From Chlamydomonas sphaeroides (taxonomy: Eukaryota > Chlorophyta > Chlorophyceae > Chlamydomonadales > Chlamydomonadaceae): a stretch of DNA of 64,000 nucleotides. The notes below the pieces were generated by a model. It was not told the DNA's origin. It did no database searches and saw nothing but the letters and a program-made list of their open reading frames with translations. Position numbers and translations under genes: made by a program. Location of the stretch: contig BDDC01000193.1 in the NCBI GenBank assembly GCA_001662425.1, positions 9,839 through 73,838 on the forward strand, read 5' to 3'. Positions 33,693-45,166 of this stretch are shown one piece after another; within the stretch, counting starts at the first letter, position 1; every line of letters begins with the position of its first letter.

Positions 33693-33843
33693 AACCTGTC
33701 CCAGCTGCGCATGGGTGGATGGCTCGCCCCAGAAAGAGGCCACCCTGACCAACGCAAACAGTCGGTCATTATGCGGTGATAGCTGGGACTATTTTAGCGG
33801 TCGCGCGCACACCGACATCCGTGCTCTCACCCACGGTCCGGAC
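33693..33843 (+). repeat. Dispersed repeat family, copy 2
   Basis: Begins AACCTGTCCCAGCTGCGCAT like the other copies. It shares the longer 3' portion with copy 1 (TTATGCGG, ATAGCTGGGACTATTTT, CTCACCC, GGTCCGGAC) with more divergence. Orientation is the same as the other two copies. Confidence 0.8.
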
Positions 33844-33954
33844 CTAGCTGCCCGGACTGCCTTGACGGCAAGACTGGGTGCCGACCGGTACGCCTCCCGC
33901 CCCTACGGGGGCGAGCCAACTGGGCCCTGGAAGCAAATGTTACCCGAGCGTAGC

Positions 33955-33996
33955 CGTCTCGAAAGTTGCGCTCGCCGTCTCGAAAGTTGCGCTCGC
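33955..33996 (+). repeat. Perfect 21-bp tandem duplication
   Basis: The unit CGTCTCGAAAGTTGCGCTCG plus C occurs twice head to tail, just downstream of dispersed-repeat copy 2. No function recognised. Confidence 0.85.
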
Positions 33997-34632
33997 CACA
34001 GGGAACGGGTAGTCGTTGACGGCGTAGCCGCGTAGCGCCGGAGTGCTCCGCGAGGAGTGAAGCCACCGGCCTCGGCGCCCGCTAACCAGGCTAAGCTATG
34101 GCGCCCCGCTCCCCGAATACCGCGGGGTGCTCGGCGGGGCCGTCGCGCGCGTGGCAGCAGGCAGCCGGCTCAGACGCAGGACCTCTGGCACCGCAGCACG
34201 GCCTTTGAGGAGAGGAGGGAATGGGTTGCTGAGGTGCCGTGTTGCCATGGGGGAAAGGGGAGGCCGTGGCCGCTGCATACTGCATGCACGCAGGGGCTGA
34301 TGTGCCAGGGCAGCGCCGTCCTCCCGGAGACACGCATGCGCGCTTAGTCGCTTTTCGTTCTGACTCAGCGCCGCCAACAAACCTGTGCACAACCAAGCTC
34401 AAGCTGCATACCGCATACCGCTGCTGCTTCGCGCAAGTGCTCTGTCAGGCACTGCATATTTCGCCCTTGCCTACCACCTACCGGTATCTTGAGACGCCCA
34501 AACGTTCGTGCGCATTGTGACGGCGTGTGTTGCCCTAGCTGTGAACCGGTGTAACTCAGCTTCAGGTGCTGCTCAGAGCACATCTGTTCTTTCAAGCACC
34601 GTCAGCAACTCTGCCAGCGGAACAGACGTTTA

Positions 34633-37600
34633 ATGCCTTGGACAGCAATATGTGGACGAGGCCCCCCGGCGAGCAGTCTCAGCGGTGGCTGCGCTGGCAA
34701 TGATGCCTCGCGCGCGAGGCTTCGCGCGACTTCGCCCACTAGCACTCCATTCCGCTTGAACAACAGGACATCATGCAAGACGGGTGCGCGCGCGCGTCTC
34801 GGCGGGTGGACCCGCTGGGCGACGTGTGGCGCTGGCGAGACACGCGCGCGACTGACGCATATCCCCACTGCAGGCCGCACTGCAATCGCGCTGCCAGCGT
34901 ATGCTTTCGCGGCGGAAACCGCGTCGGCCGCGTTGGGGTCCGCCACTCCCCTCGGACCCTCCGGGGACCTGACGGACATGGTCACGTTGCAGCTCGGCCT
35001 CGCTTACCAGCTGCTGAGCCGAGAGGGTGAGCCTCGCGTGCTGCGACGTTTGCGGGGCAGCGGGCTCGTGTGGGGCAGGCCAAGCACAAGATAGGCGGGG
35101 ATGGACCCGCCCGACATCCTCGCCACCCATCGTTCTCGCCCCTCCGCAGGCAACAGCTACCGGTCCATGCGGTGCACGGTCTATGCCCGTGACTTCGTGG
35201 ATGTCGGTCCGGGACAGGTCAAGCTGAGCCGCGTGGCGCAGTTCCCCGTCGCAGCGGGTGAGCCTGGCGCCCCAGCCTTTCTACAGGCTCCCGCAGCGGC
35301 GCAGTGCGCGCTGTCGCGCTGTCAGGGGCGGGCCTCGAATACGCTGTGGTGCAGGGCGGAGCTTGTGCGTGTCAGGGCACGGCGGCGGTGCTCAATCGCC
35401 TGTTTTACTCGCGCTGTTCCCCGTACCCGCTGGCCGCAGGTCCCGGGGATGAATCGCACCTCGCCCAGCAGAGCACGCTGCTGCTCCACACCGTAAGCCG
35501 ACCTGCTTCCCCCCAACATACATCTCACGCCTCAACCAGCCACAGCCTCAGCTTTCCGCTGCGCTGCGCCTTGCTGGCCCCTGGTGCCCAGCCCGCATGC
35601 GCCCGCCGCCCACTGCCCACGGCCCACAGGAGCAGTCGTGGGCGCTTCAGAGCGGCTCGGCGGCCGTGGACCCAAGCGCCCTCATCGAGGACTGCCTGCT
35701 GCACAGGGAGGTGGTGGCGCTGCCGTCCTCCAGGTGAGGCCGAGGCGCCGTGCCCGCCCGCGGGCATGTGGATCGGAATGTGGGTCCGGAGCTGGCCTCT
35801 CCCGCAGTGTGGTTCAAACACCGTACCCTGCTGTCGGCCGAAGCCCTGCCGACGGCCCCTGTTGATTGCAGCTCTCGGTTTCGGAAAGCGAGGTCTGGCT
35901 GGCCTGGTGCGTGACCCTGACCATGTCCGTGCCATCTCCCCCCCTCCCATGCACACACGCCGCAGCTCGCTGGTATTCCCCCTAGTGGACTGCGGCGTGC
36001 TGGTGGGCCTACTCATAGCCGAGCTGGACGGCTCGGAGGCGCAGGCCCAGCAGGAGGGCGTGGCGCCCGGAGAGGCGCAGGAGGGGCGGGGCCTGACAGG
36101 TAAGGCCCGACCCATGCGCTGCGTCCCTCTGGCCGACTCCGCTCCTGTTGTTGCAGCTGCGCTGCACTCATACCCTTTTTCGACCCGCCACTGCTATGGC
36201 TCCATCCCTTCATTCCTCTGCTTCCGCCTGTCCGCCGCCCACCTGTCTGCCGTAGACGAGGAGCTGCGCTGCCTGCGCCTGGCGGTGCCGCTGCTGTCCA
36301 AGGCCTGCGGCATGGACGCACGCTCCAGCTGGCAGCTGGCGCAGAGCAGCATGTCGGCGGCAGCGGCGCGCGGGCTGCTGCGCGAGGCGCAGCGGCCGCT
36401 GTCGGCGCTCAACACGTTTGGAGCCATGCTGGTGCCGCGGCTCAAGGACGGGGAGCCTGACAAGGACATGGCCAAAGGCATCCTGTTGCAGGCAAGCGAG
36501 CGGGCTCCTCGCGGCTTGTGACGCACGTGTGCAGGCGCGGCGCTGCGTTGCCTCAGAAGGCGGAGGAAGGGGCGGCCCCGAGCTTCATCGCGTTGCCCCT
36601 TGCACCCAGCTCTGCGCTTGTAAGGGTTGGACCATCGACGAAGCTGGCTCACTGACGGGGGGGCAGCAGTGAGAATTTACTGGATGTCTGCCCTCGTGCG
36701 CTTCGCTCTGCTCGCAGGGCAAGCGGCTGCAGGACCTGATGTGGCAGCTGGAGGATGCGCTGCACGGCCCCGCCTCCCAACGGCCGCCCGGGGACGCGCT
36801 CGCGTCCGACATGCCGCTGCCCGGCGGCGTCGTCGCCGCGGGCCTCGGCGCCGGCGGGCCGAACGCCGCGGGCCGCACGTCCGCCCTGCCGCCGCCGCCC
36901 TTCTGCACCAGCAATGCGCTGCCGCGCGACCCCAGCCCCGCGGTACAGGAGCTGCTGCAGCTCCCGGCACCGCGGCCCCTGGCGCTGCAGCCGCGGGCGG
37001 CGGCGGCCCCCGCCAGTGCACCCGCGCCGGAGGCAGCGGCTGCGGCAAACGCCTCCGCGTCCGCAGCCGCCCCAGTCGCGGCCGCCGTCTCCGCCCCGGG
37101 CAATGCACCTGTCTCCCCAGGCAACGTGACCTTCGTCGACCGCTCCGCCGCCTCTGCTTCCCCCGCCTCGCCCGACGCCTCATCCGCCGCCGCGGCTTCG
37201 GCCGCCTCCGTGTCGCCCTCCGGGTCGCAGCCACTGGAGTCGACGCTGGGCGCCTTTACCATCCGCCAGCCGGACGCCTCCCGACGCATGCCAGTCGTGA
37301 ACGGCCGGCCGTACACGCCCCTGCCCAGCTCCCAACCCCTCCCCGGCGCCGCCATGGCAACCATCGACGTCGAGGCCGACGGCGCCGCTGCGCCGCCGGG
37401 GCTGACGCCGGCGGCGACGCCGGCCGAGTCGGCGGTGGCCGCCGCGGCGGCTGGCTGGTCCTGGGCGCCCGCCGCCGCCTCGGCGCTGAGCACCAATGTG
37501 GTGTCGGCGCTGGCGGGCGTGCTGACGGCGGCCTACAAGCTCGCCGCCGTCAGCGGCATTGGCTTCATAGTCAACTCGCCGCTGTCGTCGGTGCTGCCGC

Positions 37601-38232
37601 GGCGCGACGGCGCCGCCGGGCGCTCCCGGCCAAAGCCCGCCGACAGCACCGCCGGCGATGGCGCCGCCAAGCCGCCGGCCGCCGGCAAGGCCGCTCCCGC
37701 GTCGCGGCTCATCCCGCGCCCAGCGCGGCCGCTGCTGGTGGGCGTGCGGTCGGCGCTGGTCCAAAAGGTGGTGTCGTACATCCTGGACATTGCGTTGCAG
37801 TGCACGCCGCGCGGCGGCCAGGTCTGCGTGTCGGCGCGCCAGGACGGCAGCGGCGTGGGGCTGACCATCCTCCACACCGGCCGCATGGACTCGCACCGCC
37901 TGCACCCCGCCTCGCGCTCCTTCCCTTCCGCCGCGCCCGCCGCCGCGGCGGCACCGGCGCCCGTGGCCGCCGGGCGCAAGCACGGCGGCGGTGGCGGCAC
38001 GGCTGTGGCCGTGGCCGCGCCGCCGCTGGCGCCGCTGTGGGGCGGCGGCGGCGGCGGCGGGAGGCCGGGGTCAGGCGTGCTGAGCGTGGAGATGGCGCAG
38101 GAGCTGGCGCAGCAGGCGGGCGGCCACGTCACGGTGTCGTACCCGTTCAACATGGTCAACGCGCGGTCGGGCAGCCTGGACGTGGGCACAAGCGTGGAAA
38201 TCTGGCTGCCCGGGCCGGGCGCCTACAACTGA
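34633..38232 (+). CDS. Chloroplast sensor kinase (CSK)-like protein
   Basis: Eight exons (34633-34783, 34874-35026, 35150-35257, 35440-35492, 35630-35733, 35966-36099, 36256-36491, 36718-38232) give 817 aa. CSK is the plastid descendant of a cyanobacterial histidine kinase (Hik2) and couples plastoquinone redox state to plastid gene expression. A Ser/Arg/Thr-rich N-terminus of about 50 residues and ALPAYAFAAETA look like a plastid transit region. A GAF-like sensor region (about 100-234) follows. The dimerisation/H-box helix reads LLREAQRPLSALNTFGAML (275-293), where the phospho-acceptor His is Arg277. Then come GKRLQDLMWQLEDAL and a long Ala/Pro-rich linker. The degenerate ATPase domain has its N-box at about 664-677 (VVSYILDIALQCTP), lacking the usual Asn. 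Intron 7 is GC-AG (CAG/gcaagc at 36492). Probably a pseudo-kinase or one using another residue. Confidence 0.82.
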
Positions 38233-39822
38233 TGCCCTCGTGGGTCCTGAACCCGGCGCCGAGGCGTGTGCAACAGGAGCGGGGCTGGAGAGTTGGCTGG
38301 GTGCAGACCGGCGGGCGAGGGGATGGGGCCGGGGCAGGTTGTGTGCGCGGCGCGGTCGGCTGGCGGAGGCCGGCCCCTGGACTCCCCGGTAGCGGCGCTG
38401 CTCGGTCTGCGGTAGAGGAGTGGGCTCTGCTGCTGTGCGGTGTGCTGTGTGATGTGTGGCGTGCATGCTGCGTGTGTTGCGTTGTCCTAGGCGTTCGCTA
38501 GGGGGAAACGCGAACGGAGGAGGCGTCAGCGCCCGGCGCGGCGTCGCGGCCGGCGCCCTGTGTGTGTCGTGTGGACTCGTGCCGGAGAGTTGCCGTGACT
38601 ACCTGAGCCCGCGAAGCATTGCCTTCGCATGTGTTGCTGTGTGCTTCTGTACGTCCAGTGAACGCGTTTCTCTGTTTTGTTGTGCGCACCGCCGGCCCCG
38701 CGTGCCCAACGGCAGCTCGGCGTGCCTGCGGCGCCCTGGCCGGCGGGGCGCCGGCTGTGCCAGCGCGTGCTCGCGTGACGCGGTCATGAGCCCCGCGGCG
38801 GCATGAACCCAGAGCCGCGGGCTGCCAAGACGTCTCTCGCGGGCTGCGCCGCCATGGCGGGGCGCGAGCGGTGGGCCCGACTGCGGGTGTATGCAGACAC
38901 GGGGCGTGGTTGCGGTTGCGGTGTGCCGCCGGCCACGTGTCCAGACGTGTAGGTCTTTGATGGGACGCACATGGGAGGGCTGGCTGCGAGAGGCGCGCTG
39001 ATGCTGATGCTGGTGCTGGGCTGGGCCCTGGGCGCTGCCGCCGGGGCCCTCTAGGCGGGGACTTTTATAGCGGCTGTACTCTTACAAAGCGGCGACGATG
39101 TTTCGTCCGCCCCGTGTACCTCGCCGCAGCTGGGTCTGCAGGCACTACTAGCGGGTGTTGCTGCTACGGTACTAGGGCAGCCACCGGCGGGGCCGTCGTT
39201 GGCCTGTCGGGCTGGCAACCCGCAGTCGTTGTTTGCGGGTTACGTAATTTCATTACACGATGCGTGCATTACCTGCGCAGTACTAAGCGCGCGGAGGTCG
39301 CCGGCAATCTTGGCGGTTGGCATGGAAAGCATTGGCCTGGAATGTGGCCTAGACAAATCGTGGCCGCAACGGCTTGAGCAGGCAGCAAAGTGTAACGCCA
39401 CAAAGGCATACCGCAGTTCGAGAAGCACCCTGCGCAGCGGGCTGCCGTCCGTTCAACCACGGCCCAGCGGTCCAGCACCTGCCGCGGCACGCAATGCTTC
39501 CTGCGGCCACCCACCAGCCCCGCATGCCCCCAGCAAATGTGCTTGCCGCATGTCTTGCGCCTCGCCCTAGACTCATCCCATACCGAAATAGAGACCACTT
39601 GGTTGCATGCACTAACGCTTGGCCCAGCAGGCGCATCCGCGGCACCAGCCGGCCCTAACCGAAGCAAGTCACTTGCCACCGCACTGGGCCATGTAGCCCC
39701 GACAGCCCGCCCCTTTCAGCAACCCTGCTCGTGCCGACACCTCCCGCCTCCTTCCAGCCACCCACGCATCACCCACGCGCCCGCCCACCCCCACACCTCC
39801 CACGCACGCATGCCCGCGCCCC
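38233..39822. other. Gene-free gap between convergent genes
   Basis: The sensor kinase (plus) and the next gene (minus) converge here. About 1.6 kb holds their 3' flanks. A short frame at about 38970-39053 would encode a 27-residue hydrophobic peptide, but nothing supports it as a gene. I see nothing else. Confidence 0.4.
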
Positions 39823-42037
39823 TCAGATCACGTCCGCCGCGCGCAGCAGCGACGTGATGAGCGCCTCGTAGCGGGCGGGCTGCTTGTACAGCGGGCAGTT
39901 GCGGGCGCACTTGTCCACGTAGCGGGAGTCCAGCGGCTCGCGGGCGTTGGGGCAGCAGCACAGCCGGGGCAGCGTGAGCTTGGGGCCCAGCAACGCCACC
40001 TGCGGGACCAGGCGGCGAACGGCAGGGTAGGGCAAGGTGTGCTGGTCAGCAGGGGGCAAGCGGGAGGCGTGCCTAGCGCGACGGGTGGGCGCCGCTGGTG
40101 GCCCTGTGCACTGGGCCACCAGCTACCGCGGACGATGCCGCCGCCGCACCTTCTCCTTGATGCGGTCAAACCCAACCTGGTCCGCCACCGACACCGACAC
40201 CGGCAGCGGCCTGCCCTTGAAGATCTTGGGCGTGGGCGCGGCGCGGGGCTGCACCTGCTGCAGCACCCTGGCCCGCGGGGAACGGGGCAGGGCAGCAGGG
40301 CCAGGAAGGCGGTGGCAGCAGCGAGGAGGAACAGCACGGCGGGGCCTGGTGCCCCGGCTCATTGCGGACCCCCAACTGCAGCGCTTCCCGTCCCCTGCTA
40401 ACCCGCAGGCAGCTGCTTCGCCGCACTCGGAAGTTGGCAGACTGCGAGTCAGGCCGTCAGGTGCCGGCCACCGGCCCCGTCACGCAGCCAGCGCGCCGCA
40501 CCTGGCACGGAAGCCCTGAGCCTCGGGCGGCCGGCTCGACGCCTCCAGTGCCGGGCCAGTAGCCAAGCCGTCCCGCCAGGGGAACAATGGCGGCGGGGCC
40601 GTCGCCGGCGTGCCCAGCAAGCTGGCGCCCGCCGGCTCCTCGGCATGTGGAGTGCAGTGTGCGAGCAATCGCCGCCGCGCGTCCAGGCTGCTGGGTGGCC
40701 TGCGCAGCCCCGCGCTGGGCTCTGGCTCGGGCGGCGGGGGTGACGCCTCCTCCAGCTCCTTGTGCTCTGGGGCGTGATCAGGACGCAGAGCGAGTCTGGC
40801 CATGTGCCGCGACTGGGTACGGAAGCCCGCTGAATCACAGGCGGCCCGACCCATGCCTCACCGGCGTCTGGCACCGACGGCGGTGTGGGAGGCTCGGGCT
40901 GCTCGGCTGGGGGTGGCGACTGCGCAGGCGGTGGCGACGGCAGCAGCTCTTCCGCGGAGCTAATGCGAACATGCCTCTCCGCGCGTGGGCCGGCAGAGGG
41001 CGAGCCTTCGCAGCCCTTGGCGCCCTGCGGAGACGCGTCGGCCTGCGCGTGGCACACGCAGTTGCCGCATGGCGTTGGCGTTGGCGCTGGCGAAGGCATG
41101 AGGACAGATGCGGGGCGCTGCCAACGCCGCACCTTGCGGTGCTGTGCCTTCGTGTTGCCGGCAGCCATACGCGCGCTGTGAGGGGGTCCAAACAACATGG
41201 GGCGGACGGATGTCTTCGCATCCATTGACCGGCGGGAAAGGCCTGCCTGCTCTTCTAGCCGGAATGCTCGTGAGGCCGTACCCGTACTCCCTGCCCGCCT
41301 CGATGCGCTCTCTCTTGGCCTGCGATTGTGAGATAAGGGGGATTCGGGAATTAACGCAGCTATTTTGCTGCCAAGCAGCTGTTACGGCGCGACCGGCTTA
41401 ACAATGGTCTTCGCCAGAGCTCGCGCCTACCAGTGCCAGTTGCAGCTTGGTGTCCTGCTCCGCCCGGATCATTCTGCGGGCATCGGCATGCGGTCGTGGC
41501 AGTCAAACCCCACTTGGGCCGTGAAGGGCGCCGGCTGTCCACTTGGGCCGTGTAGGGTGCCGGCTGCTCAGGTGGGGACAGTGCCCCGGGGTGGAGTCCG
41601 TTCCGCACACCGGCACGTGCCTGCTGGTTTCCGCAGCCCGCCGGCGGACCAGCTTGTGGTACTCGCTCTGCTTCTGCCGCGCTTCCTCAAGCCGGCTTTC
41701 GGCACCAAGAACGGTCATCTCCTCGCCCACACCGTCGGCCACAGCGCCCTCGGCGGGAAAGAAGTGCCGCTGCACACATCATGTAACAGCCAAATATCAG
41801 CCAAGAGGCATGCCTTCCGGCATTTTGCAAGGCCCGGCTGTCTGTGTCGAGCGTGCCGGTCAGCGCGAACCTCACCTGAACGAGGGCTCCCACCAGCTCG
41901 GGCGGTCTGTGGTATTCTGCCTGTGTTTTTCCTCTTTGCGCCAACTCTAAGCCAGGGCTGACTGGTGGAGCCGTCTGCGCGGGCAGTCGCTGCAGGGCCT
42001 GCAGCCGCGACTTCTGCTCCTTGTAGGATGACGACAT
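39823..42037 (-). CDS. Coiled-coil protein with Cys-rich tail, possibly CCDC15-like
   Basis: Eight exons are visible: 42037-41876, 41769-41621, 41473-41431, 41319-41133, about 41042-40862, 40766-40502, 40267-40150 and 39999-39823. The total is about 425 aa. The N-terminal half is charged and helical (AESRLEEARQKQSEYHKLVRR, EQDTKLQLAL). The middle is Pro/Ser-rich. The C-terminus (LPRLCCCPNAREPLDSRYVD, then CARNCPLYKQPARYEALITSLL) resembles the short Cys-rich tail of CCDC15-type centriolar proteins; I give this from memory of the family and rate it low. Exon 4 does not keep frame as drawn: its start reads AKRERIEAGREYGYG, but its end is in another frame. Either a very short intron or a 1-2-base error lies near 41250-41295. 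The donor of exon 2 appears to be GC (gcacgt). Confidence 0.55.
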
Positions 42038-42359
42038 GTCTTGGTGTTGTGTGGAAGTGGTGGTGCAGGAGCGGCAGTGCCCAGCGGGCTTCTAGTGGCG
42101 CTGTCTCGCTGCTCCCTGCTCGGCTGTTGGATCGAGTTTTTTTGCCATTCACTGTCGCCGCTCACAGTCATCGAATTTCCACCGTTTTGCTACAATACTT
42201 TACCACACCTGCTGAAGCACGCGAGCTGAGTTGCGCATTTGCTACGCACACCGCTCGCACCTATTTTCGCCTGCAATTAGTCGCTGTTGCAGCACGCACA
42301 CCCGACCGTAATGGCGATCTAGTCCTGTAGTCCCGAGGAAACATAGCCGGCACAGCGAC
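42038..42359. promoter_or_regulatory. Shared upstream region of two divergent genes
   Basis: 322 bp separate the start at 42037 (minus) from the start at 42360 (plus). The left third is GC-rich and the middle AT-richer. No specific element recognised; role inferred from geometry. Confidence 0.4.
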
Positions 42360-44068
42360 ATGGCGAGTTCCCTCTTTCGCGCGGGCGGCTGGACGCTGCC
42401 AGTAGCCGCACGTGCCGCAGCAGCTGCTGGTGTGGAGTGGGCGCCGCTGCGCGGCATCGCGGGTGGCGGGCCAACCTGCACGCCATCCTGGTGCAATCTT
42501 GGCACGACGAGCGTGCATGCGAACGCAGTGGGCAGTAGGTCTCTCATCACAGCCACGGGTGCCCCGGGTGAAAGCAACGCGCTGGTCCAAGCTGCGCCAT
42601 CATCGTCGGGGAGCACCGGCTCGTCGCTGTTGCCCAGCTGGCTGCGCAACTTGCTGCCAGGTGCGATACATTTACGAGATTCGGGTCGTGGCGTGAGCTC
42701 CCATGCGTCAGCCACGCGTGAGCAGCCCCAACCCCGACTCCCTCGCCCCCATACTCATGTTCTGCCGGTACCACCAGGCGCCAAGGACCTCCCCGCAGCG
42801 CCCACGCAAAGCACGGGCGCGCCAGCTAGGAGTGGTGGGGAAAGCGCTCCTAGTACAAGCAGCTCCTCGACCAACCCGGACGCGGAGGACCTGAAACAGC
42901 TGGAGGAGATGCGCAACATGACTATGGCAGGTGCGCCGGGGCTGGGCCTTGGCAGCGATCCTGCCAGCGCCGCTGCCTGTGGATGCATCCTGATCGCCGC
43001 CGCCTACCCCACGCTTTGCGGGCTGCCGACGCGCTGGCGCGCCGCTGCCGCCCCTTCCGCTTGCGGGCCACCCGTTCGGAACTCCCCGCCGCTACCCCAG
43101 CGCAGCCCTCTCTCAGCACACCCATCAATCCATCCTGCCCGCCGCCGCCTTCTGCCTCCCACGTCTTGCCCAACTCCGCCCGGCTATCCCTACCTCTCTT
43201 CCCGGCCTCACCTTACTCGTACACATCCTCCCTCTTGAAGTTTTACAACTAGTTCGTTACTCCCATGGTACATTCCGTACTCCCTCTGCCCACCTCACCT
43301 GAACTCGCCCAGCCAACTCTCCCTCTCGGCCTCCCTGCCCTCCAGGATACGTGGACTACTGCAAAAAGTCGCGCAGCGGCTCGGCGCCCCCTCGGCCCAA
43401 GCAGCCGCCCGTGCCGCCCCACCACCACGAGTACCGCATGTTTGTGGACATGCGGCGGGTGGCCTACCTCCGCATGCAGCAGCACGAGAACATCGGCAGG
43501 TGGGCCGCACCACCACGGGGCAGCCGCGTGCGGCAGTCGCTGTGCGAAGCGCGCAGGAGCGATGGATAGGAGCCAGGAGCCAGCCGCGCGCTCCCTGCGA
43601 ATGCCGCGCGCGGCCCTCCGTCCGCCCGTGCGACACGTCCCCCTGCCAAGCTGCGGTGCTGCCGTCCTGTTGGCCCGCGCAGCCTGTTCACGCCCGCCGA
43701 GGAGGCGGACATTCTGGCGCGGGGCGAGGAGGTGCTGCGGGACCGCAAGCTGGTGGAGGCGGTGGCGCAGCGCAGCGGGGTGTACATTGACCTGGAGGTG
43801 CGGAGAGGGGCAGAGGAGGAGGAGGGAGGCGGTGATATGGGCATGGGCATGGGCAGGGCAGCGAGCAGGCGCCCAGTGGGGGGTGCGGGCTCGCATGCCA
43901 GACCGCGGTAGTGGCGTACGCTCGTTCCGCATGCCCCTGCGCGCTGCCAGACCCCTCGGTGCGCCGCCGCGGACCGTCAGCAACTTAGCGCACGCACCAT
44001 AGCGGGGTTCGGGGGTTGGCCCGCAGCGCAGGCAGCTGCTCGAACCACTGGCGCGCCCACCACCCTCC

Positions 44069-44100
<32 letters not shown>

Positions 44101-45166
44101 ACACAGGGGGGGGCGNNNNNNNNNNNNNNNNNNNNNNNNNNNNNNNNNNNNNNNNNNNNNNNNNNNNNNNNNNNNNNNNNNNNNNNNNNNNNNNNNNNNN
44201 NNNNNNNNNNNNNNNNNNNNNNNNNNNNNNNNNNNNNNNNNNNNNNNNNNNNNNNNNNNNNNNNNNNNNNNNNNNNNNNNNNNNNNNNNNNNNNNNNNNN
44301 NNNNNNNNNNNNNNNNNNNNNNNNNNNNNNNNNNNNNNNNNNNNNNNNNNNNNNNNNNNNNNNNNNNNNNNNNNNNNNNNNNNNNNNNNNNNNNNNNNNN
44401 NNNNNNNNNNNNNNNNNNNNNNNNNNNNNNNNNNNNNNNNNNNNNNNNNNNCGACCAGTTCCTGGTCACCCGCCAGCGCGCGGAGCGCATCCACCGCTAC
44501 GTGACCGAGTTCGGCAAGGCGCTGCCCAAGACCACGGAGCAGCAGGAGGCGGCCATGCGCTTCATGGAGCGGCTGGAGGAGCGGGAGGCGCTGGCGCAAG
44601 CGCTGGCGCGGCGCGACGAGGCGGGCTGCCCGCTGCGCCACAAGCTGCCGTGGGCGGGACCCACGGCGCTATGCGAGCTGACGGGGCTGCGCTACCACCA
44701 GTGCTGCGGCGCGTCGGTGACCGTGCCGGAGGAGCAGCGCGTGCAGGCGGGGCACATCCCGCTGCAGCTGCGGCATGCCAGGTAGGTAGGGAGGCTGCGG
44801 CCAGGGCAGGCTGTAGTAGGCTTGCGGCAGACGTGGCATGAGAGGGCGGGCATGCGGCGCGCGGTGCAGGAGTGGGCGTGAAGGTGGGCACGCAGCGGGC
44901 CTGACCAAAAGCCCAACCTCCGCTGGCCGGCGCTGACTTGTGCCTGTTGCCCTCCCGCGCGGCCGCCGGCTGCATGCACTGTCCGCAGCGGCCGCAAGGA
45001 CGCGCTCAAGCGGCAGCTGTCGCTGGTGCGCTCGTCGGAGCCAGAGCCCGCGGTGTACGAGCAGGAGCGCGTGCGCGAGGCGCACGTCAAGTTCAAGGGG
45101 CGCGCGATGGGCCGGATGCGCCGGGCCTTCCTCACAGCCAACAAGCCGCGGTTCCGGGACTACTGA
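42360..45166 (+). CDS. Unrecognised, probably organelle-targeted protein (assembly gap inside)
   Basis: I do not recognise this protein. Visible exons are 42360-42660, 42778-42930, 43346-43499 and 43683-43797, then an assembly gap, then about 44452-44781 and 44989-45166, all in compatible phase. The N-terminus (MASSLFRAGGWTLPVAARAAAAAG) is Arg/Ala-rich and lacks acids, so mitochondrial or plastid import is likely. Later segments include NPDAEDLKQLEEMRNMTMAG, HHHEYRMFVDMRRVAYLRMQ, PAEEADILARGEEVLRDRKL and a long charged helix after the gap (FMERLEEREALAQALARRDE). The C-terminus is basic (KGRAMGRMRRAFLTANKPRF). This could be a lineage-specific mitoribosomal or respiratory-complex subunit, but that is a guess. 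At least one exon or part of one is hidden in the gap. Confidence 0.6.
44071..44451. other. Poly-C tract and assembly gap
   Basis: Thirty consecutive C (44071-44100) are followed by ACACAGGGGGGGGCG and then 336 undetermined bases (44116-44451). The homopolymer probably broke sequencing or assembly. The gap lies inside the gene at 42360-45166. Confidence 0.95.

Larger units (their letters stand above)
32607..34632. other. Gene-free gap between ClpP and the sensor kinase
   Basis: About 2 kb without a gene I can support. It starts with the ClpP 3' flank, where a GCAGCTGAGGCGGTGGGG unit appears twice (about 32640 and 32685). It also carries dispersed-repeat copy 2 (33693-33843) and a 21-bp tandem pair (33955-33996). 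The right end is the promoter region of the sensor kinase gene. Confidence 0.45.

Noticed and set aside
36627..38501. 624-residue plus-strand frame, very Arg-rich
   Set aside because: It is a shifted frame of the large last exon of the sensor-kinase-like gene. The true frame carries the H-box junction and ATPase motifs and ends at 38232.
38946..39053. Short hydrophobic peptide frame (27 residues)
   Set aside because: Too short, no conservation evidence, and it sits in the 3' flank of the sensor-kinase-like gene.
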